This document shows positions 63,755 through 64,000 of a DNA stretch of 64,000 nucleotides, in pieces. The stretch is from assembly GCF_024749285.1 (NCBI RefSeq), contig NZ_CP087196.1, positions 5,332,001 through 5,396,000 of the forward strand, in the 5' to 3' direction. The stretch is from Pseudomonas sp. B21-015. GTDB taxonomy: Bacteria > Pseudomonadota > Gammaproteobacteria > Pseudomonadales > Pseudomonadaceae. Made by a program: the position numbers and the translations under genes. Every line of letters starts with the position of its first letter. The stretch's first letter is position 1. Below the pieces are notes generated by a model that was not told the origin of the DNA, searched no databases, and saw nothing but the letters and a program-made list of their open reading frames with translations.

Positions 63755-64000
63755 ATGTCCAGCACGCCTTACGTGATCACCCAACCTCAGGCCCGCGAAC
63801 TGCTGGCGCAAGTCGACGTGCCGCAGATCCTGCGCAAGCTGTTCCGTGACCTGGCCGCCGGGCAAGCCGTGCAACCGGCGCAGCAGCTAGTGGAATTCCC
63901 GAAAGGTGCCGGGGACTTCATCAACTACCTGGGGGTGCTGGCCGAAGACGGGGTGTATGGCGTCAAGACGTCGCCTTACATCGTGCGTGAACAAGGCCCA
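63755..64000 (+). CDS. dauB: Ornithine cyclodeaminase family dehydrogenase, likely DauB (partial)
   Basis: 82 codons of the N-terminus are visible (SSTPYVITQPQARELLAQVD ... LGVLAEDGVYGVKTSPY). The fold belongs to the ornithine cyclodeaminase/mu-crystallin family. In P. aeruginosa DauB (downstream of rhlB) reduces ketoarginine to L-arginine, working with DauA. The gene runs off the end of the window; the symbol rests on context and the N-terminal sequence. Confidence 0.8.
   Translation, partial: MSSTPYVITQPQARELLAQVDVPQILRKLFRDLAAGQAVQPAQQLVEFPKGAGDFINYLGVLAEDGVYGVKTSPYIVREQGP

Overview
The window is chromosomal DNA from a Pseudomonas of the fluorescens group. The evidence is the high GC content, the complete iscRSUA-hscBA-fdx-iscX cluster followed by ndk-rlmN-pilF-rodZ-ispG-hisS, protein sequences of clear Pseudomonas type, and many paired REP-like elements of the kind common in P. 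fluorescens and P. putida. It is almost entirely core housekeeping sequence. I see no prophage, transposase, CRISPR array, rRNA or tRNA gene.

Layout. 1-12 kb (minus strand): the Isc iron-sulphur cluster system under an IscR-type promoter, followed downstream by ndk, rlmN, the type IV pilus lipoprotein gene pilF, rodZ, ispG, hisS and a partial yfgM-like gene. IspG and RlmN are themselves Fe-S enzymes. 12-15 kb: cysE and trmJ (minus), and suhB (plus). 15-19 kb: rpsP-rimM-trmD-rplS and ffh (minus). 19-28 kb: a CcsA-like membrane protein, a CorC-like transporter, an MHS-type MFS transporter, purT, a YhhQ-like transporter, a DUF1289 protein, a gamma-carbonic anhydrase, two divergent Nudix hydrolases, an L,D-transpeptidase, a decayed DUF6124 gene and a NIF3-like domain protein. 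28-34 kb: purL and divergent mltF. 34-40 kb: pdxJ-recO-era-rnc-lepB-lepA (all minus). 40-50 kb: lptFG (minus), divergent pepA-holC-(small Pro-rich protein)-valS-rlmF, then hupN. 50-56 kb: ndpA (yejK) with an overlapping membrane-anchored glutaredoxin, an unusually long GST, a GIY-YIG protein, an NTF2-like protein, and an MFS (CynX/NimT) transporter with its FadR-type regulator. 56-64 kb: an MqsR/MqsA toxin-antitoxin pair, the aapJQMP amino-acid ABC transporter, a carboxylesterase, rhlB, and the start of dauB (arginine metabolism).

How the genes work together. The largest functional unit is Fe-S biogenesis with linked Fe-S client enzymes. The ribosome and secretion genes (rpsP-rimM-trmD-rplS, ffh, lepB, lepA, era, rnc) form two translation/export blocks. 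lptF and lptG give the inner-membrane permease pair for LPS export. The only obvious accessory elements are the MqsRA pair, which has a 10-bp perfect palindrome over its promoter, and the many REP doublets, most of them at gene ends.

I found no clearly undescribed system. The most useful leads are candidate regulatory dyads (aapJ leader, dauB promoter, FadR-family operator, purL/mltF), the broken DUF6124 gene with one in-frame stop, the loss of the gene usually found between lepB and rnc, and the unusual junction upstream of lepA where mucD would be expected.
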